Assembly (NCBI RefSeq): GCF_001583415.1
Contig: NZ_CP014475.1
Span: forward strand, 4,154,001-4,218,000
Length of the DNA stretch: 64,000 nt
Direction of reading: 5' to 3'
From: Mycolicibacterium phlei
GTDB taxonomy: Bacteria; Actinomycetota; Actinomycetes; Mycobacteriales; Mycobacteriaceae
Shown here: in pieces, positions 33,298-40,621 of the stretch
Layout of the letters: each line of letters starts with the position of its first letter
Numbering within the stretch: position 1 is the stretch's first letter
Made by a program: the position numbers and the translations under genes
The notes under the pieces: generated by a model
The model's database searches: none
What the model was told of the DNA's origin: nothing
The model's input: the letters and a program-made list of their open reading frames with translations, nothing else

Positions 33298-33966
33298 ATG
33301 GAGCTCTCCACGGTCATGCGGACGACCGCCGCGGTCCGCGAGTACACCGGCGACCCCCTGCCCGACGACGTCCTCGAGCGCATCCTCGACAACGCCCGCT
33401 TCGCACCCAGCGGCGGCAACCGGCAGGGCAACCGGGTGATCGTGGTGCGCGATCCGGCGACCCGCGAGGAGCTGATCCGATGCGGCATTCCCGCCGTCAA
33501 GCGCTACATCGCGCAGATCCACAACGGCGAGAATCCGTGGAACCCGCTGCAGCCGTGTGGAGTTGACGAACAGACCATCGAGGCGGTGCAGGTACCGGAC
33601 ACCTCCCCGCTGCGCTCCGCCGACGTCGTCCTGGTCGTGTGCGTCGACCTGAGGATGCTGGCGGCGATGGATCAGCACCTGGACCGCATCGCCCTGGTCG
33701 CCGGTGCGTCGATCTACCCGTTCGTCTGGAACATCCTGCTGGCCGCCCGCGATGAGGGCTACGGCGGTGTCATCACCACCGCCGCGGCGGCCGAGGAGCC
33801 GCGCGTCAAGGAACTGCTCGGCATCCCCGAGCACTACGCCGTGGCGGCGCTGGTGCCGCTGGGCAAGCCGGTGCGCCAGCTGACCAGGCTGACCCGCAAA
33901 CCGGTCCGGGAGATCGCCACCCGGGAGCGCTTCGACGGCGAACCGTTCGAGGTCGACGTCCGGTAA
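33298..33966 (+). CDS. Nitroreductase-family flavoprotein
   Basis: 222 residues, FMN-dependent nitroreductase fold. N-terminal T-A-A-V-R-E-Y-T then A-R-F-A-P-S-G-G-N-R-Q are the classical FMN-phosphate-binding segments; G-G-V-I-T-T (about residue 160) and the C-terminal V-A-A-L-V-P-L-G-K-P strand also fit. It likely reduces nitro or quinone compounds with NAD(P)H; a related fold serves in cobalamin DMB synthesis but the B-lower-ligand motifs are not evident. ATG at 33298, single-gene unit as far as visible. Confidence 0.82.
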   Translation: MELSTVMRTTAAVREYTGDPLPDDVLERILDNARFAPSGGNRQGNRVIVVRDPATREELIRCGIPAVKRYIAQIHNGENPWNPLQPCGVDEQTIEAVQVPDTSPLRSADVVLVVCVDLRMLAAMDQHLDRIALVAGASIYPFVWNILLAARDEGYGGVITTAAAAEEPRVKELLGIPEHYAVAALVPLGKPVRQLTRLTRKPVREIATRERFDGEPFEVDVR

Positions 33967-34030
33967 CGGTTTGGTCGGCATCCGAACTCGGCGCTTCCGG
34001 GCGGGCGGCCGACCGTGAGACCGTGGGAGG

Positions 34031-34426
34031 GTGACCTGCACGCTGGGCTACGCCACAGCGACCGCCGTCGAACAGGACCTCGACGGTCAGCTCGCGGCGC
34101 TCGGCGCCGCCGGCGTGGACCCGCGGCGGGTGTTCACCGACCGGCTCGCCGAATCCGCTGACCGGGCGCGGGCGGGACTGCACGCGATGCTCAGCTACGC
34201 CCGCTCCGGCGACACCGTCATCGTCGTCGCGCTGGACCGGCTCGGCCGCACCGGAACCGAGGTGACCCGCACCGTCACCGAACTCACCGACCGCGGCATC
34301 CGGCTGCGCACCCTGCGCGAGGGCCTCGACACCGCGACGGCGACCGGGCGGATGGTGGCCGACATCCTCGCGAAGCTGGCCCGCCTCGACGCCCAGCCGG
34401 CGCACCGGGCGCGGCGCGACGGTTAG
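34031..34426 (+). CDS. Serine-recombinase (resolvase) domain protein, probably inactive
   Basis: 131 residues, GTG at 34031 with GGGAGG directly before it. It aligns with the resolvase catalytic domain from start to end: G-Y-A (residues 6-8), Q-L-A-A-L around 20, D-R-L-G-R-T (about 73-78) with the two active-site Arg, and G-R-M-V-A-D-I-L. The catalytic Ser (Y+4) is Thr11, and the conserved Arg (Y+2) is Thr9, so ordinary strand exchange is unlikely. There is no C-terminal helix-turn-helix. Not flanked by inverted repeats or a transposase, hence a domesticated remnant rather than a live element. The stop lies in the 36-bp repeat region. Confidence 0.7.
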   Translation: MTCTLGYATATAVEQDLDGQLAALGAAGVDPRRVFTDRLAESADRARAGLHAMLSYARSGDTVIVVALDRLGRTGTEVTRTVTELTDRGIRLRTLREGLDTATATGRMVADILAKLARLDAQPAHRARRDG

Positions 34427-34514
34427 GCCTTGGCGGCCTTCGCTCAGGCTGAATACGCTCAGGCCTTGGCGGCCTTCGCTCAGGCTGAATTCGCTCAGGC
34501 CTTGGCGGCCTTCG
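34421..34514. repeat. 36-bp tandem repeat, 2.6 copies, from the 3' end of the HhH-GPD gene
   Basis: Copies at 34421-34456, 34457-34492 and 34493-34514 (partial). Copies 1 and 2 differ at three positions. Each unit repeats the last codons and stop (minus-strand A-A-K-A then TGA) of the HhH-GPD gene that ends at 34495, so extra copies of its terminus lie downstream of the real stop and reach the end of the resolvase-like gene. Origin by local duplication is inference. Confidence 0.85.
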
Positions 34515-35073
34515 CGGCCGCCTTGGCCTGCTTCTTGTACGACCGCACCTTCTCCAGTGAGCCGGGGTCGACGACGTCGGCCACCGACATGTAGGTGCCC
34601 GCCTTGCCGTAATCCCCTGCGGCCTTTCGCCACCCCGCCGGGGTCACGCCGTACTGCTTGCCCAGCAGTGCCAGAAAGATCTTGGCCTTCTGCTCCCCGA
34701 ATCCGGGCAGCGCCTTGAGCCGGCGCAGCACCTCGGCGCCGTCGGGGTCACCGGCGGTCCACAGCCCGGAGGCGTCACTGTCGTAGCGGTCCACGATCAA
34801 CTGCGCCAGCGCCTGGATCCGCTTGGCCATCGACCCGGGAAACCGGTGAATGGCAGGGGTTTTCGAGCACAGCTCGGCGAACTTCTCCGGGTCGTAGTCG
34901 GCGATCTCGTGCACGTCGAACCCGCCGAGGCGGTCGGCGATCTTCTTCGGACCCGCGAACGCGTGCTCCATCGGGTACTGCTGGTCCAGCAGCATCCCGG
35001 TCAACAGCGCGAACGGGTTGGCCTCCAGGAGAGCATCGGCTGCGGGATCTTGGACTAGCTGCAGTTTCGCCAC
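34495..35073 (-). CDS. HhH-GPD-type base-excision repair-like protein
   Basis: 192 residues. A helix-hairpin-helix (L-P-G-F-G-E-Q-K-A-K-I-F, about residues 122-133) is preceded by the helical N-terminal half of the endonuclease-III superfamily, beginning with L-T-G-M-L-L-D-Q-Q. The C-terminus ends in a Lys/Ala tail. It matches an actinobacterial HhH-GPD group of undefined substrate (TIGR03252 as I recall). The iron-sulfur Cys loop of EndoIII is absent. A role in DNA base repair is family-level inference. Confidence 0.78.
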   Translation of the reverse strand: MAKLQLVQDPAADALLEANPFALLTGMLLDQQYPMEHAFAGPKKIADRLGGFDVHEIADYDPEKFAELCSKTPAIHRFPGSMAKRIQALAQLIVDRYDSDASGLWTAGDPDGAEVLRRLKALPGFGEQKAKIFLALLGKQYGVTPAGWRKAAGDYGKAGTYMSVADVVDPGSLEKVRSYKKQAKAAAKAAKA

Positions 35074-35206
35074 TTCGCCAGTTTAGGTGCTCAGCCCGCC
35101 GCTGATGAGTTGGCGAGTCAGACCCCTGGAATCTGCCATTCCGAGATACCCGGCACTGTCGGCGCCCTGCCCAACATCGTCGACCACGGGTAACGGGAGG
35201 GACTTA

Positions 35207-35857
35207 GTGCGGCGGACCCTGGTGGCTCTCGCGCTGATCTTGTCGATCACAGGCTGCGGAGGCGGCGACGTCTCGGATGCGAACGGATCAACGACCGCCC
35301 CGGCGGCGGCTACCTCAACCACTGTCCGCCCCCCGGCACTGCTTTCGGAGGAAGCACTCGCGGCGGCGCTCCTGGACCTGCAGGACCTACCTCCTGGCTA
35401 CAGCCAAGAGCCGCCGTCCTCTCAAACGGGCAAGTCGAAGACGTTCTGTGACTACGAGCCGCCTTTCGAGGAGGAGATCCGGGTGAGACGAGACTTCGTC
35501 AAAGGCGCCGGGCCGTCCGCCGAGTACCTCAGTGTCGGACTACGTCAGTACGCCGGGGTCGAGCAAGCCAGTGCGGCGTTCGAGGCCCTCACCGATGCGC
35601 TCTCATGGTGCACCGGGGAAACCTACGAAGGAAGCAACCTAACCTATGCGCCGATGTCGGCGCCCAAAGTCGGCGCAGGCTCAGTCGGCATCAAGATGAC
35701 CTCCGATGACGGTCCGGACCTGCTTCAGTTCTTTGCGGTTGTCGGGCCGGTACTCGTCAACACCGGTGGCGGTGGATTGGTAAATGCGAACGTCAACGAG
35801 GTGATGCACCTCCTCGAAGCCCAGGTGGACAAGTACGAAACCGCCGTCAGCCCCTGA
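35207..35857 (+). CDS. Putative lipoprotein, sensor-domain-like
   Basis: 216 residues, GTG at 35207 with GGGAGGG 6 nt upstream. Signal peptide with lipobox S-I-T-G-C (Cys17), a Ser/Thr-rich linker, then a ~165-residue domain with two Cys (F-C-D-Y and W-C-T-G) and a pattern of D-L-P-P-G-Y near residue 60. This resembles PknH-type extracellular sensor-domain proteins and related mycobacterial lipoproteins, but I cannot assign a ligand. The 5' flank (35074-35206) contains nothing I recognise. Confidence 0.7.
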   Translation: MRRTLVALALILSITGCGGGDVSDANGSTTAPAAATSTTVRPPALLSEEALAAALLDLQDLPPGYSQEPPSSQTGKSKTFCDYEPPFEEEIRVRRDFVKGAGPSAEYLSVGLRQYAGVEQASAAFEALTDALSWCTGETYEGSNLTYAPMSAPKVGAGSVGIKMTSDDGPDLLQFFAVVGPVLVNTGGGGLVNANVNEVMHLLEAQVDKYETAVSP

Positions 35858-35954
35858 CGCGCCCCCTGGCGCAGCGCCAACGTGGCATCGCGGCTTCGAG
35901 CGCCCTCGTGCCGTAACCCGCTGTCGCCGCTCACCGGATTAGGGTTGCCCCATC

Positions 35955-37169
35955 ATGTCCGGTGAGCTCGCGCTGGTGTTGGCGGCGGTTCTGCTGCTTG
36001 CCGCGGTGGCGGCCGCGGTCGTCGTGGTGCGGACCCGCCGGGTGGTGGCCACCCCGACCGAACGCGCGGTGCACGCCGCCCTGCACACCGCGTCGCAGGC
36101 CGCCCGGGCGCTGCGGCGCGGCCTGAACACCGACTCCGCCCAGACCGCCGCGCCGTTCCTGCGCGGGCTCACCGGCACCGAGGGCATCTCGATGTTCGAC
36201 GGCGACGGCAAGCTGTTGGCCCGCGATCCGCTCACCGCCGAGATCTGGCCCGACGACGTCGCCGACGCCTGCGACCGGGCCGCCGCCGAGTCGATCTCCG
36301 GGCAGCGCCGGGTGCTCACGCACGCCCGCGCGTCGGCCGTCGTCGCGCAGCCGTTGATCACCGAGGGCGGCGAGGTCGTCGGCGTGCTCGTCGTCGTAAC
36401 CACCCGCTCCCCCGCCCCCGGGCTGCTCGGCGCCGTCGGCGAGGTGGCCCGCTACGCCGCCAACCAGATCGAGCTGGCCGAGCTCGACGCGTCCCGCGCC
36501 CGGCTGGACCGCGCCGAGGTGCTCGCGCTGCGCGCCCAGATCAGCCCGCACTTCATCTACAACGCGCTCAACACGATCGCGTCGTTCGTGCGCACCGACC
36601 CGGACCGGGCGCGCGACCTGATCCTGGAGTTCGCCGACTTCACCCGCTACTCGTTCCGCGCCGCCGGCCAGTACACGACGCTGTCCGACGAGCTGCGCAA
36701 CATCGACCGCTACCTCACCCTGGAGCGCGCCCGGTTCGGCGACGCGCTGAAGGTGCGGTTGCAGGTCGCCCCCGAGGTGCTCAACGTCGTGCTGCCGTTT
36801 CTGGCGCTGCAACCGTTGGTGGAGAACGCCGTCCGGCACGGGCTGGCCGGCCGCGGCGGCGGGGAGATCGAGATCATCGCCCGCGACGAGGGATCGGACT
36901 GCGTGATCACCGTCGAGGACAACGGCGTCGGCATGGATCCGGAGGCGCTGCGCGCCGGTCCGGGTGACGCGCTGGCGGAGCGCTCCGCCGACGGCGACGG
37001 GCATTCCGCGCATGTCGGGTTGACGAATGTCGACCATCGGCTGCGCGCGGCGTTCGGCAACGATTACGGTCTTGTGGTCGAGACAGCGATCGGCGCGGGA
37101 ACGCGGGTGATCATGCGGGTGCCCAAGTTCCGGTCGGGTGTACGGGCCAGCGGAGGAGCGTACGGGTGA
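35955..37169 (+). CDS. LytS-type sensor histidine kinase
   Basis: 404 residues. One N-terminal transmembrane helix (about 4-25), a GAF/PAS-like sensing region (about 60-170), then a His_kinase domain (PF06580 type): the phospho-acceptor His in Q-I-S-P-H-F-I-Y-N-A-L-N (about residue 198) and N and G boxes (P-L-V-E-N-A-V-R-H-G, D-N-G-V-G-M). The stop overlaps the start of the LytTR regulator gene (GTGAGC), so they form a two-component pair. Next to acetate-type symporters; in mycobacteria and other actinobacteria such pairs control the adjacent carboxylate transport genes. Confidence 0.88.
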   Translation: MSGELALVLAAVLLLAAVAAAVVVVRTRRVVATPTERAVHAALHTASQAARALRRGLNTDSAQTAAPFLRGLTGTEGISMFDGDGKLLARDPLTAEIWPDDVADACDRAAAESISGQRRVLTHARASAVVAQPLITEGGEVVGVLVVVTTRSPAPGLLGAVGEVARYAANQIELAELDASRARLDRAEVLALRAQISPHFIYNALNTIASFVRTDPDRARDLILEFADFTRYSFRAAGQYTTLSDELRNIDRYLTLERARFGDALKVRLQVAPEVLNVVLPFLALQPLVENAVRHGLAGRGGGEIEIIARDEGSDCVITVEDNGVGMDPEALRAGPGDALAERSADGDGHSAHVGLTNVDHRLRAAFGNDYGLVVETAIGAGTRVIMRVPKFRSGVRASGGAYG

Positions 37170-37948
37170 GCGGGTTGACGGTGCTTGCAGTCGACGACGA
37201 GGCACCCGCCCTCGACGAGCTTGCGTACCTCCTCGAGCAACACGGCGACATCGGCGACGTGCTGCGCTGCGGCGACGCCACCTCGGCGCTGCGCGAACTC
37301 AACCGCAAGCACTTCGACGCGATCTTCCTCGACATCAACATGCCCGGCCTGTCCGGCATCGAGCTGGCCGAGGTGCTGACCAACTTCAACCAACGGCCCG
37401 CCGTGGTGTTCGTGACCGCCCACGACGACAAGGCCGTCGCCGCGTTCGACGTCGGCGCGATCGACTACCTGCTCAAGCCGATCCGCCGGGAGCGGCTCGA
37501 CGAGGCGGTGCGACGGGTGCTGGCCGCCCGCAGCACCACCACCAGTGGCGGCGGCGAACCCGCACCCGCGGCCACCGGCGACGACGTCATCCCCGCCGAG
37601 CTCGGCGGCGTCACCCACCTGGTGCCCCGCGACACCATCAGCTGGGTGGAGGCCGAGGGCGACTACGCCCGGCTGCATTCGGCCTCCGGCGCGCATCTGG
37701 TGCGGATTCCGTTGAGCACCCTGGAAACCCGCTGGCGCGACAAGGGGTTCCAGCGGGTGCACCGCTCGTATCTGGTGGCGCTGAAGATGGTCACCGGGCT
37801 GCGCACCGCCGACGGGGCCATGCTGGTGCGGCTGCGCGCCAACGGCGCCTCCCCCGCCGTCGAACTGCCCGTGAGCCGCCGCCAGGCCCGCGAGCTGCGC
37901 GACCGGGTGGTGCGCGATCCGATGCGCAACCTGAGGCCCGATGACTGA
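37166..37948 (+). CDS. LytTR-family response regulator
   Basis: 260 residues, GTG start. N-terminal receiver domain with the acidic pocket (A-V-D-D-E near residue 8), the phospho-acceptor Asp in I-F-L-D-I-N-M-P (about residue 54) and K in L-K-P-I; a Gly/Thr linker (about 125-140); then a LytTR DNA-binding domain (about 150-250) with I-S-W-V-E-A-E-G-D-Y and R-V-H-R-S-Y-L-V. It should bind a direct-repeat site near its target promoters, most likely the following transport operon. Confidence 0.9.
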   Translation: MSGLTVLAVDDEAPALDELAYLLEQHGDIGDVLRCGDATSALRELNRKHFDAIFLDINMPGLSGIELAEVLTNFNQRPAVVFVTAHDDKAVAAFDVGAIDYLLKPIRRERLDEAVRRVLAARSTTTSGGGEPAPAATGDDVIPAELGGVTHLVPRDTISWVEAEGDYARLHSASGAHLVRIPLSTLETRWRDKGFQRVHRSYLVALKMVTGLRTADGAMLVRLRANGASPAVELPVSRRQARELRDRVVRDPMRNLRPDD

Positions 37949-38315
37949 CCCCACCCGCCCGCAACGCCAGCGCGTCGTGCTCAGCCAGCGGCGCGGCGCC
38001 CGCATGGTCCGCACCCGCGTCGAGGTGCAGGAGCAGACCCAGGTCGGCGACGCGCTGGTGCGGGGTCTGGTCCGCGCCCAGCTCGGCCTGGCGCTGCGGC
38101 TGACCGCGGTGGTGATCGCCGTCGTGGCCGCCATCCCGGTGCTCGACGCGGTCTTCCCGAACCTGTTCGCGCTCACCGTGTTCGGGGTGCGGCTGAACTG
38201 GTTGCTGCTGGGGGTGCTGATGTACCCACTGCTGTACGGGGTCGGCCGGGTGTACGTGCGGCTGGCCGAGCAGGGCGAGCGCGACTTCGTCGGCGTCGTC
38301 GACAGCGAGCCATGA
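37941..38315 (+). CDS. Small two-helix membrane protein (transporter partner)
   Basis: 124 residues, ATG overlapping the regulator stop by 8 nt. Basic N-terminus, then two hydrophobic helices (about 52-75 and 82-105). The position between the regulator and an SSS symporter, and the length, are like DUF485 proteins that precede acetate permeases, though its sequence differs from the typical one at 40271. Likely a partner of the symporter in the membrane. The symporter start overlaps its stop by 4 nt (ATGA). Confidence 0.7.
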   Translation: MTDPTRPQRQRVVLSQRRGARMVRTRVEVQEQTQVGDALVRGLVRAQLGLALRLTAVVIAVVAAIPVLDAVFPNLFALTVFGVRLNWLLLGVLMYPLLYGVGRVYVRLAEQGERDFVGVVDSEP

Positions 38316-40051
38316 CCGGATCCCCGTTGACGGCAGTCGCGCTGCTCGCGGCCGCGGTGGCCACCGTCGTGATCGGCTTCTACGGGGTGCGCCTGTCGCG
38401 GACCACCTCCGACTTCCTGGTGGCCTCCCGCACCGTCGGTCCGCGTTGGAACGCCGCGGCGATCTCCGGTGAATACCTCTCGGCCGCATCGTTTCTCGGG
38501 GTCGCCGGGCTGATCGCCAAATACGGCGCCGACGCGCTGTGGTACCCGGTCGGGTTCACCGCCGGCTATCTGGGACTGCTGCTGTTCGTCGCCGCACCGC
38601 TGCGCCGGTCCGGCGCCTACACCGTGCCCGACTTCGCCGAGTTCCGGCTCGGCTCCGCGCGGCTGCGCAAGGTCGCGATGGTCGTCGTGGTCTTCATTTG
38701 CGTGTTCTATCTGGTACCCCAGTACCAGGGTGCCGGGCTGGCCCTGAAAACCCTACTGGGCGTGCCGGTCTGGCTGGGCCCGCTGGTGGTCGGCGGCATC
38801 GTCATGGCCAACGTGGTGGCGGGTGGGATGCGCTCGATCACGTTCGTGCAGACGTTCCAGTACTGGCTGAAGCTGACCGCGGTGGCGATCCCGGCGCTGG
38901 CGCTGCTGATGCTGTTCTTCACCGGCAGCGGCGGCAGTCTGGGCGGACCGCTGCCGCCGACCGTCACAGAGCCCACCACCGTGGCCGTCGAGACCGACGT
39001 GGTGGTGCAGGTGCCGCAGCCGCGCGGGATCACGGTCACCGGCACCCTGGACGGCAGAACCGTTGAGCGCCATCCGCTCTCCGCGGCGGGCGAACACACG
39101 ATCGGCGCGGGCTCAACGCTGCATCTGGCGGCGGGGTCGGCCACCCCGGTGGTTGCCGGCGCCCCCAGCGCTGGCACGGACTGGATCGCCTCCGGCGGCG
39201 GGCTGGGCGGTCCGCACCCGGCGTATCAGGTGCTGTCGATCATCGTCGCGACGTTCCTGGGCACCATGGGTCTGCCGCACGTGCTGGTGCGCTTCTACAC
39301 CAACCCCGACGGGCGCGCGGCGCGCCGCACGGCGCTGGCAGTGATCATGCTGCTGTCGCTGTTCTATCTGTTCCCGACGCTGCTGGGCGCGTTCGCCCGG
39401 CTGTACGTGCCGCAGCTGTTGATCACCGGAAACGCCGACGCCGCCGTACTGCTGGCGCCGAGTTCGGCGATCGGCGGCGCGGTCGGCCAGCTGCTCGGCG
39501 CGCTGGTGGCCGCCGGGGCGATCGCCGCGTTCCTGGCGACCTCGTCGGGTCTGCTGGTCAGCATCGCCGGCGCGCTGTCCACCGACGTGCTGCGCGGCCG
39601 GGTCCGCGACTTCCGGATCGCCGCGGTGGTCGGCGGGCTGATCCCGATCCCGCTGTCGCTGGCCACGACGGGCAGCGTCGAGCTGTCCCGCAGCGTGGGG
39701 CTGGCGTTCGCGGTCGCGGCGTCCACGCTGTGCCCGCTGCTGGTGCTCGGCATCTGGTGGCGCGGGCTGACGGTGATCGGCGCCGGCTGCGGGCTGGCGG
39801 TCGGCGGGCTGGCGTCGGGGACCGCGGTGACTCTGGCGGTCACCGGCGTGATCGACGAGAACTCACTCGGCGGCTGGCCGGCGGTGATGATCGGCTACCC
39901 CGCCGCGGTCACGGTGCCGGTCGCGTTCGCCACGATGATCCTCGCCAGCCTGGCCACCCGCCGGTCCGCACCCGCGGGCGTCGCGCAGATCTTCGCGCGC
40001 ATGCACGTGCCCGAGCGGCTCGGCATGGGCGTCGAGCGCCTCCCCCACTAA
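38312..40051 (+). CDS. SSS-family cation/acetate-type symporter with a large loop insertion
   Basis: 579 residues, sodium:solute symporter (LeuT-like fold), about 13 membrane helices. Family signatures: S-A-A-S-F-L-G-V-A-G in helix 2 and the G-L-P-H-V-L-V-R-F-Y-T-N segment typical of ActP. Distinctive is a hydrophilic insert of roughly 90 residues (about 210-300; Pro/Val/Thr then beta-like T-V-T-G-T-L-D-G) between helices, facing outward by the usual topology. A monocarboxylate such as acetate or pyruvate is the likely substrate. It is the last gene of the LytS-LytTR operon and its stop lies 4 nt before an inverted repeat. Confidence 0.85.
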   Translation: MTGSPLTAVALLAAAVATVVIGFYGVRLSRTTSDFLVASRTVGPRWNAAAISGEYLSAASFLGVAGLIAKYGADALWYPVGFTAGYLGLLLFVAAPLRRSGAYTVPDFAEFRLGSARLRKVAMVVVVFICVFYLVPQYQGAGLALKTLLGVPVWLGPLVVGGIVMANVVAGGMRSITFVQTFQYWLKLTAVAIPALALLMLFFTGSGGSLGGPLPPTVTEPTTVAVETDVVVQVPQPRGITVTGTLDGRTVERHPLSAAGEHTIGAGSTLHLAAGSATPVVAGAPSAGTDWIASGGGLGGPHPAYQVLSIIVATFLGTMGLPHVLVRFYTNPDGRAARRTALAVIMLLSLFYLFPTLLGAFARLYVPQLLITGNADAAVLLAPSSAIGGAVGQLLGALVAAGAIAAFLATSSGLLVSIAGALSTDVLRGRVRDFRIAAVVGGLIPIPLSLATTGSVELSRSVGLAFAVAASTLCPLLVLGIWWRGLTVIGAGCGLAVGGLASGTAVTLAVTGVIDENSLGGWPAVMIGYPAAVTVPVAFATMILASLATRRSAPAGVAQIFARMHVPERLGMGVERLPH

Positions 40052-40055
40052 TCCC

Positions 40056-40125
40056 CCTCCGCGAGCAGACGCGGAATCGCACATTTCGCGGGTCGTCCAT
40101 GCGAGTTTGTGTCTGCTCGCGGAGG
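40056..40125. repeat. Second type of inverted-repeat element
   Basis: Perfect 15-bp arms CCTCCGCGAGCAGAC (40056-40070) and GTCTGCTCGCGGAGG (40111-40125) around a 40-bp interior. Similar in size and in the CGCGAGC core to the three GCGAGCGTG elements elsewhere in the window, but the rest is different. It follows a symporter stop and could fold as a terminator. The remaining ~145 nt to the next gene hold only the ribosome-binding site AAGGAG. Confidence 0.8.
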
Positions 40126-40270
40126 CGGGGTGGGCCGCCGTTCATCGTGGGTGATCGACCGCTCGGCGCAGCGCTGCCCGGCTTCACCGCCTGACGCCCC
40201 GGCGCCCTGGGTATGTGACCCACATCTCTTCTAACTTCAGCAGTTGAGTAGCCCACAGCAAGGAGTCGAC

Positions 40271-40621
40271 ATGCCCCAACTAGATGTTCCGCCCCGGAGC
40301 ACTCCGGTCAGCGGCGAGGAGTTCCGCCGGGTGCAGGCCAGCCCCGAGTTTCAAGATCTGCGTCGTCGGCTGCGCCGCTTCGTCTTTCCGATGAGCGCGC
40401 TGTTTTTGGTCTGGTACACCCTCTACGTCGTGCTGGGCGCCTTCGCCCACGACTTCATGGCCATCCAGGTGTGGGGAAACATCAACGTCGGACTGCTGAT
40501 CGGCATCGGCCAGTTCGTCTCGACGTTCATCATCACCGGCATCTACGTCCGGTTCGCCAACCGTGAGCTCGACCCGCGCGCCGAGGCGATCCGCAACGAG
40601 CTCGAGGGCGGTGCGGCATGA
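40271..40621 (+). CDS. DUF485 family membrane protein
   Basis: 116 residues, ATG at 40271 with AAGGAG 6 nt upstream. Two transmembrane helices separated by a short loop; the DUF485 signatures F-Q-D-L-R-R-R-L-R-R-F-V-F-P and the L-Y-V-V-L-G-A-F-A segment are intact. DUF485 proteins are almost always encoded just before an acetate permease, as here (4-nt overlap, ATGA), and are considered its partner; the precise role is unproven. Confidence 0.88.
   Translation: MPQLDVPPRSTPVSGEEFRRVQASPEFQDLRRRLRRFVFPMSALFLVWYTLYVVLGAFAHDFMAIQVWGNINVGLLIGIGQFVSTFIITGIYVRFANRELDPRAEAIRNELEGGAA

Noticed and set aside
34031..34426. Evidence for a live mobile element
   Set aside because: No transposase, no inverted ends, no HTH, and the catalytic Ser is replaced, so the resolvase-like gene alone does not show mobility.
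34421..34514. CRISPR-like array (36-bp repeats)
   Set aside because: The units are directly adjacent without unique spacers and derive from the neighbouring coding sequence; no cas genes.
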